Source: Bidens hawaiensis
Taxonomy: Eukaryota; Streptophyta; Magnoliopsida; Asterales; Asteraceae
Assembly: GCA_021521415.1 (NCBI GenBank)
Contig: JAIQDT010001939.1
Coordinates: 62,001-126,000 of the forward strand
Length of the DNA stretch: 64,000 bases
Direction: 5' to 3'
Part shown: positions 63,620 through 64,000 of the stretch, in pieces
Layout: every line of letters starts with the position of its first letter
Numbering within the stretch: position 1 is the first letter of the stretch
Notes under the pieces: model-generated
Told to the model about the DNA's origin: nothing
What the model saw: the letters and a program-made list of their open reading frames with translations, nothing else
Databases searched by the model: none
Position numbers and translations under genes: made by a program

Positions 63620-64000
63620 AATTTAGTTTTGAGCCTAACACCTCAAATGGGTTATGGGGTAAAAAAAATAATTGGGCTTAATATACAATAAGGAGATTAA
63701 GATTTATACTTATTTTATACAATAATTTACTACGGTTATGCAGTTTGCCCTATGCCCAAGTCGTAACTATATGATTACATTAACAATTTTACACAAATGT
63801 TCTTTGTATAAACTTTGTAAAGTTTAATAGGTAACATGTCATTTTTAAAGATGTTGATAAAATGTATATTTTAACTAAAGGTTTATATACTTTAATATAA
63901 CTTGGTTAAGGAACTTTTACTTGTAAAATAAAAATATATATTAGGTTTTTATTTTAGGTATTAAACCAATATAAAAAGACCATATCTGATCAGATTCAAT
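63619..64000. other. AT-rich right edge
   Basis: No gene or classified repeat seen. Confidence 0.4.

Overview
The window is nuclear plant DNA: spliced genes with GT-AG introns, very AT-rich spacers and a dense, nested transposon load. I infer a eudicot, probably Asteraceae. The main clue is a zinc-knuckle plus ARID protein family that I recall as abundant in daisy-family annotations; this was not checked by search.

Layout. (1) Three same-strand (minus) copies of a G-type lectin S-receptor-like kinase (RLK) lie in a tandem array. Copy B (43341-47809) is intact, with 7 exons and 836 aa. Copy C is split: its ectodomain exon (29150-30492) has a 1-nt deletion, a hAT MITE and a lost 3' end, while its transmembrane and kinase exons (10986-13188) are open. 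About 16 kb of transposons separate the two halves. Copy A (941-3074) has an open ectodomain, but its signal-peptide region is interrupted by a TRIM retroelement and a 482-bp tandem duplication; any kinase half lies beyond the left edge. (2) A complete two-exon CYP71-type cytochrome P450 (6872-8750) lies between A and C. (3) A complete six-exon RPN11 gene (26S proteasome lid deubiquitinase, 51024-55331) occupies the right part.

Mobile DNA. A 2.2-kb non-autonomous LTR retrotransposon (4215-6380) has LTRs, a target-site duplication (TSD), a primer-binding site and a polypurine tract, but no reverse transcriptase. It carries a CCHC-knuckle plus ARID gene. The intron of RLK copy C holds a three-deep nest: a Copia element (13456-25666), a solo LTR inside its integrase (16256-23395), and inside that a 4.5-kb element (18298-22844). 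The innermost element has 1,215-bp inverted arms, a 5-bp TSD and a promoter-equipped 'gypsy-type transposase' gene. Elsewhere there is a 992-bp near-palindromic MULE-like hairpin (34600-35591), tandem Helitrons (33-34.4, 48.9-50.0 and 59.1-61.65 kb), hAT, Harbinger-like and other MITEs, LINE remnants and several minisatellites, one of them with nine units in RPN11 intron 1.

How it fits together. RPN11 is housekeeping. RLK-B is probably the only functional receptor in the array, and a palindromic MITE sits between its conserved upstream TTGACTCAA motif and its ATG. The P450 is a probable specialised-metabolism enzyme with no visible pathway partner. Everything else is transposon-derived or unassigned spacer.
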